NCBI GenBank assembly: GCA_021018995.1
Contig: CM037585.1
Span: forward strand, 123,656,831-123,720,830
Origin: Chloranthus sessilifolius
Taxonomy: Eukaryota; Streptophyta; Magnoliopsida; Chloranthales; Chloranthaceae
Length of the DNA: 64,000 bases
Direction: 5' to 3'
The notes under the pieces: model-generated
Databases searched by the model: none
What the model was told of the DNA's origin: nothing
Seen by the model: only the letters and a program-made list of their open reading frames with translations
In this document: positions 45,930 to 58,632 of the stretch, piece by piece
Layout of the letters: the number at the start of each line of letters is the position of its first letter
Position numbering within the stretch: the stretch's first letter is position 1
Made by a program: the position numbers and the translations under genes

Positions 45930-46530
45930 TGAAATTGCTAACTCGACCGGTCAAAATTCAAAGCCGGCCAGTTGAGATGTATTGGTATAAGGACAGTTAT
46001 CCTCTGGTTGATCTCGACCGGTTGAAACCAAAACTCGACCAGTCGAGATTGAATTTCTCTCCATTCCCTTCAGAAAAATCGATCGGCCGAAATTCCACTT
46101 CAACCGATCGAGTTCATATAATTTTGTAGCTTACTGTTCAAACAACTCGACTGGTCGAAATCTAATTTCGACTAGTCAAGTTTACTTGTTTACTAAATTA
46201 TCATTTTCAAATCGACTGGTCAAAACCCATTTTCGACCAATCTAGATTGAATTCTTTTCAGCTTGAATTAGTCAACTCGACAGGTCGAAACCACAATTCG
46301 ACCAGTCGACGTTCTAACCTTCCTTCAAAATTTTTCCTCCATTGATCTCGACCGGTCGAAATACAATTCGACCAGTCGAGATTTATATTCTATAAGGACT
46401 TCTATCCTCTGTCTGATCTCGATCGGTCGAGATTCAAAATTTGACTGGTTGATTTTATAAAAGTTCATTGTTCTTCTCTGATCTCGACCGACCAAAACCC
46501 ATTTTCGACCAATCGAGATTGATAGTTCTG
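45930..46530. repeat. Paired-half-site array in 5' LTR
   Basis: Nine pairs of the core TCGACCGGTCGA and variants (TCGACTGGTCGA, TCGACCAGTCGA, TCGATCGGCCGA). Each pair reads CTCGACCGGTCGAAA, about five bases, then TTCGACCAGTCGAG, giving an almost perfect inverted repeat of 38 bp. The clearest is 46,345-46,382, with core centres exactly 20 bp apart. Pairs recur every 65-75 bp. Confidence 0.92.
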
Positions 46531-47982
46531 AAACTGATTTTCCTTTTGAACCGAATTTCGAGATATTTTCGTGGGGACATCTGATTTAAGCGACAAAGGA
46601 CTCGATCTTATAATTTTAGGACCATCTGGACACAATGGGAACGTATGTTACCTCTTTTAAGGCTCCTATGATCCTTGTATAGTCACATGTGTCTCTTTAG
46701 GGTTCGAAACAAGCTCGAAACACAATACCGATCAATCATCAAGTTATACGGACGCGACTACCTCTAAAGAAGAATAGTTGTGCTCAACTTGAGAATAAAA
46801 GAATCTAAAACATCCTTTTGCTCCGATTTTACTCAATGCTCTATGTTTTCTGCTTTATACTGATTTCATTTGAATACACAATGCTTAGGGAGTATGCTAT
46901 AGTTTCATTTTCTGTTATATGCTTCATCTTTATTATATGACATTCATTATGTAGAAAACTACGATAGAGCATTACATAATAAGTTAAGAAATAAGATATG
47001 ACACACAAGATAAGTCATCGTCACGGTGGAGTTCCTTTCAAGGTCACTTAAAACTTAGAGTAGGTATCCCTGTACGGATGCACTACCTCTATCGGAGTAT
47101 GGGCTATCATAAGAAGTACATCCAGGTTACTACAGAACCCATCCCTTGGAAAATACAGTTTAGTGAAACTTACGCACAATGGCTCACTCTAATTAAGTTA
47201 TGAGAAAAAGATGAGAAATGAATATGTTAAGATACAGATATGATAAGAAAGTGGGGACTTAAGCCCACGTCAATATGAAATTGAAGCGAGAACCTAAGCC
47301 CAAAATTGAATACTAATATGATAAGATCTTCTGTAAAGGTCAGCTGAACATGAATTAATTTCTACACTTTTCATACCTTACAAGCCACTGTAAGGGCCCA
47401 ACATCTAAAGCCAAGACAGGTTTTAAGGACAATATGATTGTTTTGTCTCGAACTAAGGAAGCACTGAATATTTGACTTAAGGGGACCTGTTTTACTGATG
47501 CGTGCAACCTCAACTGGCTGGTTGGTGATTTATGTTATGATATGGAGGCTAGGTGAATATCTACACATGAACATCGCGTGGTAGGCTCGAGTAGCGGCCC
47601 TGATACAAGTCATTTTAATAAGATAAGTAAGATACGAAGTACGTTGTGTAAGTATATGGAGTAATAATATGACTTCAGATATATCACATATGATAAGTTG
47701 AGAAGACAGATACGAAAAGAAATATGAATTAGATGCATCATATACATTTCCTGCTATGGTCTACTTTCCAATTTTAGATAATATATTATGAAATTATGGA
47801 TATTTTTTTTCATCATGTAAAAATATTTGATTTTATCTTCAACATGTACTGCAACTCAAGCGATTGCACTCACGATCACCTGGGTAAGTTATGGTTGATC
47901 GATTATGTAACCCACTGAGTTTATCCGACTGAGTAAACTCACCCCCCCCCCAAAAATAATAATAATTAATCTAACAGTTGCA

Positions 47983-48111
47983 GGTGAGAACTTTGAACAG
48001 CCTACCTATGATGACATGGAGGCAACTGTACCTGAGGCGACTTATGAAGATGAGGATGTCGGCAACCACTTGGATGAGAGTGTAGATCCGGCAGACTATT
48101 ATGAGCCTTAA
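47983..48111 (+). other. Acidic mini-exon-like segment in LTR
   Basis: A splice-acceptor-like end (CTAACAGTTGCAG) is followed by an open stretch that, read from GAG at 47,986, gives ENFEQPTYDDMEATVPEATY and later DEDVGNHLDESVDPADYYEP, ending at a TAA. It is strongly acidic. Its place in the LTR matches the segment at 33,361-33,453 of the other family. Confidence 0.4.
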
Positions 48112-48461
48112 GCGTTCCTTTAGCTATATACCTTTTTATTTTCTTAAGAGACATATTTCCTGTTGATTTGCTTTCATACATTTTATGGGTTTACGTTTGG
48201 GACCATTTTACCCTATATGAAACCTTAGTTTATTTTTCTCTCCTATCTCTAGATGCGTAGATAGGAAATTATTATTTTCCGATTATACTTTTCACTTTAT
48301 TTATGAGTTATTAAATGTATTATTAAAATACCTCGATCCAAATTCTAAGACGATTTATGGATTATGTGTATGTCCGCTTATCGCCTTAACCAGCGTGCAA
48401 TGTCATGACACAGAATTCTAGAGTCTCAAGATCGTGTAAAGATTCTTTGTCATGACAGAGA

Positions 48462-48473
48462 TGGTATCAAAGC
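48462..48473 (+). promoter_or_regulatory. Primer binding site
   Basis: TGGTATCAAAGC, as in the 15-34 kb family. Confidence 0.9.
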
Positions 48474-48546
48474 CTAGGCTTTACTTACTTAGAGACAAAG
48501 TCATACAAATTCACTAACAGACGACGTTTTGTGGAATCAGGAATTA

Positions 48547-49760
48547 ATGGCTCCACGACGTAGAGAAACAAAAAGCTCTAAAGTGAACGAGGCCTCATCA
48601 CAGGAAGGTTCTCAAAAATTCGAGACGATGTGCCTACTATGTGAGATGGCCACCACATTCAGTTAACAGATGACCCAGCTGACACAGTCTCATCAACAAC
48701 AAAGGACTCACTTGTTGTACGAGATGGAGGTGCAGAGAGAACAACAAAGACAAGTCATCTAAGAGTTTGTCAATCAACGTCAGCCTCCTCAACAGGAAAA
48801 CCCACCCCACGCACCTTCCCAATTTCAAGTATTCAGCAGTGCTCAACCCCCCTACTTACATGATTAGCTCGACCCAGTCGCTACTGAAGATTGGGTGAAT
48901 CAAATCAAGAAGTTCTTCAAGATCTCTTCACCTGCAGAAAATGAAAAGGTCAAGTGGGCAGCATTCTATCTGGACCAAGAAGCAGAGAATTGGTGGAGGG
49001 CGACAAAGAGAATCGCAAATCGAAAAAATGAAGAGGAATGAACCTGATAGCAATTCAGGGAAGCATACTTCAGAAAGTATTTCTCTATGGCTAGCACAAC
49101 CCAAAAGAAAAGAGAGTTCATAGACTTACAGCAAGTGAGTATGATCGTGGTCGAGTACGAGGCCAAGTTCGACCAGCTATCCAGATTCGTTGGAAATTTG
49201 ATCGCGAATGAAAGCAATAAGCTCTTCGCATTTCGGAACGGCTTAGGGTTATTCTTTTGAGAGAAATTGGCTACGATGAAGATAGAAACATATGAAGAGC
49301 TCGTGGATTGTACACATATCCAAGAAAGTGAATCAGGTGAAATGCTTAATAGAAAGAATGTCAGGTTTGAGGTCTAAAAGGGCAAAGCTATTCAAAGGGG
49401 ATCATTTATTCCATAGAGACCCCTACCCACTCACTCAGAGGACCTAGCCTTCTCCAGCCCTTTCAGAAAATTAAAGGCTACGTCTCACAACCCCGCAGAC
49501 CCCAACCTTCCTAGGAAGAAACATTGTTTCACAGCCTCGTCAGCCACAGAGGGAGTTTGCACCATACGAACCTTGCGTAAAATGTAACAGGAGACATAGG
49601 CCTAGAGTATGCATGCAAGGTACTGGAACATGTTTCCGATGCAGAAAAGGACACATGGTTAGGGATTGTCCCGAAAGAACCCCAGCACAAGGCTCATAGT
49701 ATAATACTCAAGTGAAGCCTCAAAACTAGGGTTAAGTATTTACAATGTCGTAGCAGGACA
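48547..49760 (+). pseudogene. gag remnant
   Basis: Begins with a basic stretch (APRRRETKSSKVNE). The core has CRWSAFYL-like and WWRATKR-like blocks (about 48,950-49,010) and the zinc knuckle C-F-R-C-R-K-G-H-M-V-R-D-C at about 49,636-49,675, preceded by C-V-K-C. Broken. Confidence 0.85.
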
Positions 49761-49959
49761 CTATGGCTAGCGACGAGGTCATTCAAGGTACCATTACTAA
49801 ATCAAATCCAAGTATCTTTCTTTCAATGATTCGAGTGCGATTTTCATGAATTTTCATTTCGTGAAATTCCTCATATGAATTCGATAAATGTTAAACCTTA
49901 TAGTCAAACTTGAAAACATCTTAACACAGCTTACGCTACCAGGTAACCTCTCTTTTTAT

Positions 49960-52900
49960 CAACATGAGTGCGACATTAATCACTTAGCCCTCTCTCTTAT
50001 AGACTCGAGGTCCACACATTTATTCACCAGACCAGGATTTGTGTCAGAAATTCAAGCTAAGCCCATACTCTTAAAAGGAGATTGACTATCTTGACACCGT
50101 TCGGGAGGACCATGATGGCTACCCTAGTTTGTCGAGACACGATCATAAACATTAAAGATCATGATATTTCAATAGACCTTACCATATTGGACTTCCAAGA
50201 CTTCGACATTATATTGGGCATGGACTGGCTCACCATGTACCATGCTATAGTGGATTACTTCTCAAAGGTCGTTACTTTCCAACCCTATGGGAGTTGTCCC
50301 TTCAAATTTCACGGGATTAAATGGAGAGTACCACTATTAATAACCTTAGATGAAGGGCACGATAAGGCGATAGACCCCGCGACGATCCGTGTTTTCAGGG
50401 ACTACGCTGATATATTTCCAAAAGATTTACCAAGAGTACCACTAGATCAAGAAGTCGAATTCAAGATTGAAGTGACTCTGGGAACGACACCAATTGCGAA
50501 GGTACCCTATCGCATGGCACCCGAAGAATTAAAATAGTTGGAGACACAACTCAATGAGCTATCTAGTAAGGGATTCATTCATCGTAGCGAGTCACCTTGG
50601 AGAGCACCAGTGTTCTTCGTAAAGAAGAAAAGTGGGTCAACGATACTATGCATCGATTATTGCTAGTTGAATAGCGTCACCATAAGAAATTGGTACCCTC
50701 TACCTCGTATCGACAATCTGTTCAACCAACTTTAGGGTGCCAATTGTTCCTTAAAATTTAATTTTAAATCAGGTTATCATTAGTTGAAGGTCCAAGAAGA
50801 GGACATTTCGAAGTCGGCTTTCGCCTATAAACATTGACTATACGAGTTTCTAATCATGTCGTTCAGACTTACGAACACCCCAGCAGTCTTCATGGAATTA
50901 AAGAACATAGTCTTTAGGGACTATCTAGACAAGTTCGTAATAGTCTTTGTAAATGATATCCTCATCTACCCTCGCTCGGAGGAAGAATATGAAGAATACC
51001 TCCATGTTGCACTCCAAATACTTCGCGAGCATCAATTGTATGCCAAACTCATTAAATGCAAGTTTTGGCTTAAACAAGTGACCTTCCTAGGCCACGTGGT
51101 ATCAACAGAAGGAATGACTATCGATCCCTCCAAGATCGAAGCAGTTACAGAATGACAAGCATCAAAAAGTGTTACCGGAGTTAAGAGTTTCCTCAGATTG
51201 GCAAGTTATTATCGTCACTTTGTTGAAGAATTTTCACGCATTGCTCTATCGCTCACCACCTCACAAGAAAGAATGTCAAATTCGTGTGGATCGAGGAATG
51301 TGACGAAAGTTTCTTAGAATTGAAAAAGAGGTTTACTACTACACAAATCCTCACCCTGTCTTCTACTACGGGCACTAGTAAATTTAAAATATTCACGAAT
51401 GCATCTCACCAAGGACTTGGTTGTGTGCTTGAGTAAAGTAAGAAAGTTGTAGCTTATGGGTCAAGACAACTCAAGTCTTATGAAAAGAACTATCTGGTTC
51501 ATGACCTAGAACTAGTTACAGTCATTTTCACCCTCAAATTATGGTGACATTATCTCTACGGCGAGACATTCAAGATATACATGAATCATAAAAGTCTCAA
51601 GTATCTTTGCTCACAAAAGGATCTGAATTTGAGGCAACGTAGATGGATGGAATACATGAAAGATTACGATTGCTCCATAAATTACCTTGGAAAGGTAAAT
51701 GTCATCCATGATGCACTCAGTAGAAAATTTTTCACATTGTTAGCCAGATTGAAAACCTTGAGGCCCTTCGATGAACTCACCGAAGAAGACGTTTACCTTC
51801 AGGGAAGTCGAAGATGGTGTATATTTGGAAAGAATTGTGATGAGTCTGTTCATTTGGATAAAATCAGAAAATTACAGCGTATAGACCTGAAAATCATCAA
51901 AACCTTACGCGAATGAGCAAAACCCGATTTCATCCTTAGGGCGGATGGAACGTTACTCTTTACACATAGACTGTACGTATCCAATGACTCTCAAGTGAAA
52001 AAAGAGATACTTGATAAAGGAAATAAATCATGCAACACTAAGTTGTATCAGAATTTGAAAATTTGGTACTAGTGGTTGAACATGAAGTGAGAAATAGTCG
52101 AATACATATCGAAGTACTTAGTTTGCGAACAGGTCAAGGCAGAACATCAAAAACTGGTCAGGCTCAAACAACCCTTACCCATTCCGAAATGAAAGTGAGA
52201 AAATATAGCAATGAACTTCATCGTAGGCCTATCAAAGATGATGAAGAAGAACGATGCCATCTGGATAATAGTTGACAGGTTGACCAAGTCAACACATTTC
52301 TTGCCATTCAAAACCACCACAAATGAGAACGGGCTTGCTGAAATATATCTAAAGGAAATTATGAAGCTTCATGGAGCACTAGTCAATATTGTCTCCGATC
52401 GAGACTCAAAATACACCTCCCAACATTGGAAAGCCTTTCAAGAAGCTTTGGGCACTAGATTAGATTTTAGTACTGCCTTTCACCCCCAAATGGACGGCTA
52501 GACTGAAAGATTAAATCAAGTAGTTGAAGACATGCTACGAGCATGTATACTTGACTTTTGAGGGAACTGGGATGATCACCTTCCACTGATCGAATTCTCT
52601 TACAACAATAGCAATCAGGCAAGTATCGGAATGTCTCCTTTCGAAGTTTTATACGACAGAAGTTATAGAACGCCGTTGTGTTGGGACAAAGTTAGAGTTA
52701 AAAAGATGTTTCGGCCTGAACTAGTCCAAACTACGATTGAGAAAATCAAATTGATACGCAAACGGCTTAAGATAGCCCATGATCGTCAGAGAAAGTATGT
52801 CAACCCCACCGTTGTAATTTAAAGTTCGAGGTACCATAGTTTAATTTCAAACTTTGAATTTTATTACCATTTTACTCGTGATTAGAACACTAAAATCTTT

Positions 52901-53335
52901 CTAATAGGTTGGCGAATGGGTATTCATTCACGTCTTCCTAACTAAAAGAGTTATGCACTTTGGAAAGAGGGGGAAGTTGATCCCCAAATATATAGGGCCC
53001 TTCAAAGTCATGAAACGTATTGGCGAGGTTGCATATAAAGTTGCCCTATCGCCACCGTACTTGGGAATACATGATGTGTTCCATGTGTCAATGTTGAGGA
53101 GATATGTATATGACCCCTCACATGTAGTGGAGATTGAACCCATCGATATCAAAGATGATTTCACCACCATAGCGAGACCGAGAATGATTCTTGATCGAAA
53201 AGTATAAATCTTTAAGAACAAAACGATGACATAGGTGTTGGTACAATGGCAACATCACTTGCCAACGGAGACAACCTGGGAGAATGAAGAAGACATTAAA
53301 GGAAAACATCATGAACTTTTCAAATAATTAGTACG
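49960..53335 (+). pseudogene. pol remnant with chromodomain
   Basis: Protease about 49,970-50,260 (LIDSRSTHLFTRPGF, IILGMDWLTMYHA). RT about 50,450-51,200 ([33 protein letters not shown] for F-V-D-D). RNase H about 51,380-51,700 ([20 protein letters not shown]). Integrase about 51,950-52,800 (NAIWIIVDRLTKSTHF-like, FQEALGTRLDFSTAFHPQ, SYNNSNQASIGMSPFEVLY). C-terminal chromodomain about 53,170-53,330 (RPRMILDRKV, then a W-E-N-E-E-D-I stretch). Broken in many places. Confidence 0.88.
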
Positions 53336-53364
53336 TAATTTTTGGGGGTGAATTTTTTTTTTTA

Positions 53365-53376
53365 AGTAGGAGAGAA
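53365..53376 (+). promoter_or_regulatory. Polypurine tract
   Basis: AGTAGGAGAGAA directly before the LTR start TGTTATGGCCCGGG. Confidence 0.8.
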
Positions 53377-54147
53377 TGTTATGGCCCGGGTCTTATTTGA
53401 CCCTATTTAATGGTAATAGATGGGTGATGAACCAAGACCAGTGCTTGTGCATATACCCTATTCTAGCCCACACATTTAATTTATGAAAATTCTAAATAAG
53501 ATCCGGTTTCCACAAGAATGGTAACCGAATCCTAAGAGACCTACTCCATTAAAATAGCTAAGGCAATTGAATTCTATCAATTATAGAATTGATTTGCAAT
53601 CAATTAGAATCTTTAAAGAACTCTTACCTCTTTGGGCTAGTCAACTTGCCCATTCGAACTCTTCCTCTATTTACCTCTTCTATATATATGGGAAACCTAA
53701 AGAGAATTAGAATCTCTATTTCATTCTCTCTCTCAGTCGTGTCTCTCTCTTATTCTCTCTTCCCTACAAAAGCACAACCATTGTGTAGTACCATTAGCTA
53801 CACCTCCTTCACCGGATCTCCATCGGAACCACGGCAGAGCAACACCACGTGTTTGGACCACCATTTTAACGGCGACCTAAGCATTCTTTCCAGGAGCCCA
53901 ATCACCTTCCCATCGAGGATCCTCATTGGTGCGATAGTTCTGTCGCAAGAGAAGATTACTTGCAAAAGGACTCGAGCAATCAACGCTCTGAATTCATCCG
54001 TCGTCAGCCAAATCATCGAGAGAATTGATTCACGCTTCAACAGGTGGGTGTCTCTCAATCCATCTTAAATTATTCAGTTTTTTCAAATAAAAGACCCTAA
54101 GTCAACCTTAAAAGAAATTGGGGAAGAAAAGATTTTAAACCGTGGTC

Positions 54148-54770
54148 GAAAACCTCGACCAGTGCTTGAAATTGGTAACTCGGCCGGTCGAAATTCAAAG
54201 TCGATTGGTCGAGATGTATTTGTATGAGGACACCTATCCTCTGATTGATCTCTACTGATTAAAAACAAAATTCAACCAGACGAGATTGAATTTCTATCAA
54301 GTCCCTTCAGAAAAATCGATCGGTTGAAATTCCACTTTGACCGATCGAGTTCATATAATTTTGTAGTTTACTGTTTAGACAACTCGACCAATTGAAATCT
54401 AATTTCGATTAGTCAAGTTTACTTGTTTACCAGATTTCTATTTTCAACTCGACCAATCAAAACCCATTTTTGACCAGTTGAGATTGAATTCTTTTCAACT
54501 TTAATCAGTCAACTCGACCGGTCGAAACCACAATTCGACTAGTCAGAGTTCTGACCTTCCTTTAGAATTTCTCCTCCATTGATCTCGACCGATCGAAATA
54601 CAATTCGACCAATCGAGATTTATATTTTATAAGGACTTTTGTCCTCTATCTGATCTCGACCGGTCGTGATTCCAAATTTGACCGATCAGTTTTTATAAAA
54701 GTTCATTGTTCTTCTCTGTTCTCTGATCTCGACTGATCGAAACCCATTTTCGACTAGTCGAGATTGATAG
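54148..54770. repeat. Paired-half-site array in 3' LTR
   Basis: Same nine pairs in the same order as the 5' LTR. Many of the differences from the other LTR are C-to-T or G-to-A at CG steps, such as GGTCGAAA against GGTTGAAA. Confidence 0.9.
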
Positions 54771-56627
54771 TTCTGAAATTGATTTTCCTTTCAAATCAAA
54801 TTTCGAGATCTTTTCACGGGGACATCCGATTTAAGTGAAAAGGGACTTAATCTTATAATTTTTAGGCCATCCGGATACAATGGGATGTTTGTTACCTCTT
54901 TTAAGGCTCCTATAATCCTTGTATGGTCACGTGTGTCTCTTAGGGTTCGAACAAGCCCAAAACACAACATCGATCAATCAAGTTATATAAACGCGACTGC
55001 CTCCAAAGAAGAGTAGTTGTGCTCAATCCGAGAATAAAAGATTTGAAAACATCCTTATGCTCTGATTTTACTCAATATTCCATGTTTTCTGCTCCATACT
55101 GATTTCATTTGAGTACACAATGCTTAGGGTACATTTTATAGTTTCATTTTCTGTTATATGCTTCATTTTTATCATATGACATTCATCATGTAAAAAACTA
55201 CGATAGGACATTACATAATAAGTTAAAAAATAAGATATCACACACGACGTAAGTCTTCATCACGGTAGGATTTCTTTCACGGTCACGTGAAACTTGAAAT
55301 GTAAGTATCCATGTACAGATGCAATACCTCTATGGGAGTATGGGCTATCATACGAAGTACATCCAAGTTATTATACAACTTATCCCTTGAAAAGCGTGGT
55401 TTAGTGAAGCCTACCGCACCATGGCTCACTCCAATTAAGTTAAGAGAAAAATATGATAAATAAATATGTTAAGATACGGATATGATAAGAAAGCAGGGAC
55501 TTAAGCCCACGTTAATATGAAATCAGTGTGGGGACCTAAGCCCATAACCGAATAATGATATGATAAGATATATTGTGAAGGTAAGCTGAACATGAATTAA
55601 TTTTTACACGTGTCATACCTTGCGAGCCACCTTAAGGGCTAAACTTCTACAGCCAAGACGGATATTAAGGACAATATGATAACTTTGTCTCAAACTAAGG
55701 AAACACTGAAGGTTTTGACTTAAGGGAATCTATTTTACTGATGCGCACAACCTCATCTAGCTGGATGGTGATTTATATTATGATATGAAAGTTAGGTGAT
55801 TATCTACATGTGGACCTCGCGTAGCAAGCTCAAGCAACGGCCTTAATACAGGTCATTTTAATAAGATAAGTAAGATACGAAGTACGTTATATAGGTGTAT
55901 GAAATAATAATAAGACTTCAGATATTTCACGTATGATAAGTTGAAAAGACAGATAGGAAAATAAATATGAATTAGATGCATCATATACATTTCCTGTTAT
56001 GATCTAGTTTCCAATTTTAGATAATTTGTTATGAAATTATGGATATTTTTGTCGTAATGCAAAAATATTTAGTTTTATTTTCAACATGCACCGCAACTCA
56101 AGCGATTGCACACGCGAACACTTGGGTAAGTTATGGTGGTAGATCGATTGTGCAATCCATTGAGTTTACGCAACTGAATAAACTCACCCCCCTTAAAAAT
56201 AAAATAAAAAATCTAATAGTCGCAGGTGAGAACTAAGATCATCCTACCTATGATGGCATGAAGGCAGTTGAAACAGAGGCGGCTTATGAAGATGAGAATG
56301 TCGACTACCACTTGGATGGGGGCATAGATCAGATAGACTATTATGAGTCTTGAGCATTCTTTTAGCTCTAGACCTTTTTATTTTCTAGAGAGACATGTTT
56401 CCTGTTAATTTGTTTTCGTACATTTTATAAGTTTACGTTTGAGAGGATTTTACTCTACGTGAAACCTTAGTTTATTTTTCTCTCCTATCTCTAGATGTAT
56501 GAATAAGAAATTATTATTTGTCGGTTATGTTTTCCACTTTATTAACAAGTCATTAAATGCAATATTAAAATGTCTCGATCCAAATTCAAAACGATTTATG
56601 GATTATGTGTATGCTCGCTTATCGCCT

Positions 56628-56780
56628 CACTACAAAAATAAGTTGTTTTAGTGGCATTTGCTATTAAGGCAATTTTTGGTAACGACAAGACTACTAACAA
56701 CAGTTTTTGGTAGCGACAGGATTAATAACCGTAGTTTTTTGTTAAAAAAACTGCTCCTAATAGTCTTATTTTTTGCAGTG
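56628..56780. mobile_element. CACTA-type MITE, copy 8, in the 3' LTR
   Basis: Starts CACTACAAAAATAAGTTG and ends CTTATTTTTTGCAGTG. The other LTR reads straight through (CTTATCGCCTTAACC at about 48,378-48,392), giving an empty site. Flanks are CCT and CTT. Confidence 0.92.
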
Positions 56781-56807
56781 CTTTAACCAACATGTCATAT
56801 CATGACA

Positions 56808-57900
56808 CGAAATTTTACACATGTAACCAACCCACCGCATTGTATCCCCCAATTAGGTCGAGTTGATTTGCACTCTTAGCAATAGAATCCCAATTTTGAT
56901 TTAAGCAATGGGGTATAGCTGTACCAAATCTGTCAATCACTTGAAGTGATAAATGGAGATTTAGAGAATTAAAGGAGATTTATAGAATTATATGAAGAAC
57001 GCTAAACTCATGTCCTTCATAGTAAAGTTAGTAATATCCATATAATTGTATACCTGAAATGCCCTTCCCTTCCCAAAATAATCCGACTTTCCTCGAAAGA
57101 AATCCATTCCAACCTACAAATTCGAGCTCATAGTTTTCACAACTGCGCTGATAAGGTGTTATCTTATAATAGGTTATAAAGGTCGGTTGTATAACAGCCA
57201 TTATATCTTATTACATACTATTATTTTTTTGTTATAATGTAACGGCTGTTATAACAGATGATTATTAGATTTTTAACTGTGTTCATCTCATAGATTGAAA
57301 TTATTACTAAATGTATTCATAAAAAAAAAATTAAAATTATTACTAAAAGTTAAAAAAAAATTAAAAAGTACATAAAAAAAACCGTAGCAAGATTACAATG
57401 TTGTTATAACACTTTTAAATGGTACATGAAGCTCATTACAGCTGCTATAATGACATTTTAAAACAATACAAAAAACTCGAATTCGAGCCAAGTGAGATAT
57501 GGTGAAGCAACTAAAACAAGGTTTGGGTTCTAATAGATGTAGATGATTGGGAATATATGTTATCAATGGTTAAAATAGGTTTGCACTCTTGCAAACATAA
57601 TGGAGGGCATGTCAGGAATACATAGTGTTTATAAGGTTACAAAATGCTTGCACTGCTTATTACTAATGTTTTACTGGGACCCTACGAGGCATTAGTTAAG
57701 CTGTCTTTTATATAATACAAAAAATAGGCTATAAAATGGATAGGCAAAATTGCATTTGAATTTAGGGAATAGACGGAAACTATTGATTTTGAGACCTATT
57801 ATTTAAGTTTTAATTTGTAAGAGTAATATTAAAATAAAATAAAAAACTCTTTTTCCTAGAAATTGCAATAGTATATTATACTTTTGCAATAACATAACAA
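56808..57900. other. AT-rich intergenic stretch
   Basis: No gene is seen. At about 57,160-57,260 and 57,395-57,460 there are inverted GTTATAACAGC/GCTGTTATAAC-like phrases that may be the arms of a degraded MITE. Confidence 0.4.
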
Positions 57901-57919
57901 AAAAGTAAAAAAATCTCAA

Positions 57920-58065
57920 GGGGATCTGCGTGATGGGCAAGGATCGGCAGCCTCAGGAAGGAAACCTGAGTTTCGAACACCCCTTGAAGCAATCTTAGGG
58001 ATTTATATCTTTTGCTTTTCTGAGTTCGAATACCCCTTGAAGCAATCTTAGGAATTTATATCAAT
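57920..58065 (+). repeat. Possible tRNA-derived SINE fragment with a duplicated tail
   Basis: GAGTTTCGAACACCCC resembles a B box (GGTTCGAANCC) about 45 bp after GATGGGCAAGGATCGGCAGC, which could be a degraded A box. GAGTTCGAATACCCCTTGAA repeats the B-box part and the CAATCTTAGG tail in tandem. No A-tail or target duplication was checked out. Confidence 0.3.
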
Positions 58066-58590
58066 ATTATTGACCTCCGTGTAATGGTTCACTATTTATT
58101 TTCGCTTACCATGATTATGTCACTGTTTATTTTCATTTACTATGATTAATTATATAAAATTTTTTTATTAAAATCCTGAAAGGGTTATCCCATAGAGGGA
58201 AAAGGGTGACATTGAAGAGTGATGTGGCACATGGCACCACGGTTTAAACGATCAGCCACATATCCGATACATATCGACCGAAATGTATCAGGTGAGGCAC
58301 CATCCGATATAGATATACACCTCGATTTTATATGAGGTCATATATTGGATCAAACAAGTCAAATATTAAACCATATCAGCCTATATCGGATCAAATATGG
58401 CGATATGCATCGAATATGACTCAGACAAATTATCAAAAATGCCCTCCTTATATTTTTTAATATACTTTTTATTATTTTATAAATACAAAAGGAGCTTGAA
58501 TATCGGGCGGTTTGGCAAATACGTATCCAATATATCGTATACGCTTCTCCTAATTGGCACAGTTTAATAGGATTAAAAAGGGTAAGAGAG

Positions 58591-58592
<2 letters not shown>
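58066..58592. other. AT-rich intergenic stretch
   Basis: No gene is seen. Near 58,255-58,430 there are many loose repeats of TATCGGAT/ATCCGATA type. Confidence 0.4.

Positions 58593-58630
<38 letters not shown>
58593..58630. repeat. (TA)19 microsatellite
   Basis: 38 bp abutting the left end of the next element. Confidence 0.97.

Positions 58631-58632
<2 letters not shown>

Larger units (their letters stand above)
45138..48457 (+). repeat. 5' LTR of the 45-57 kb chromovirus
   Basis: Aligns with 53,377-56,807. It has a TATA box (TATAAAAG, 45,533-45,540), the paired-half-site array (45,930-46,530), a metal-like run of C near 47,942, an acidic mini-exon-like segment, and an end TTCTTTGTCATGACA just before the primer binding site. 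Confidence 0.88.
45138..56807 (+). mobile_element. Ty3/gypsy chromovirus with 3.3-kb LTRs, old broken fossil
   Basis: 5' LTR, primer binding site, gag, protease, RT, RNase H, integrase, chromodomain, polypurine tract and 3' LTR are all recognisable in order on the plus strand. It is a different family from the element at 15-34 kb: the LTRs do not align, and the pol proteins are only moderately similar. More than fifteen breaks. LTRs differ by about 12 percent by eye over a 180-bp sample, so it is clearly older than the tandem chromovirus. Ends are approximate to a few bases; no clear target duplication was found. Confidence 0.9.
53377..56807 (+). repeat. 3' LTR of the 45-57 kb chromovirus
   Basis: Starts TGTTATGGCCCGGGTCTTAT. 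Aligns with 45,138-48,457 over its length. It carries the same nine-pair array at 54,148-54,770 and a CACTA-type MITE near its right end. Confidence 0.88.

Noticed and set aside
57920-58065. tRNA gene
   Set aside because: Only a B-box-like phrase is present; no cloverleaf can be formed, so a SINE fragment is the better guess.
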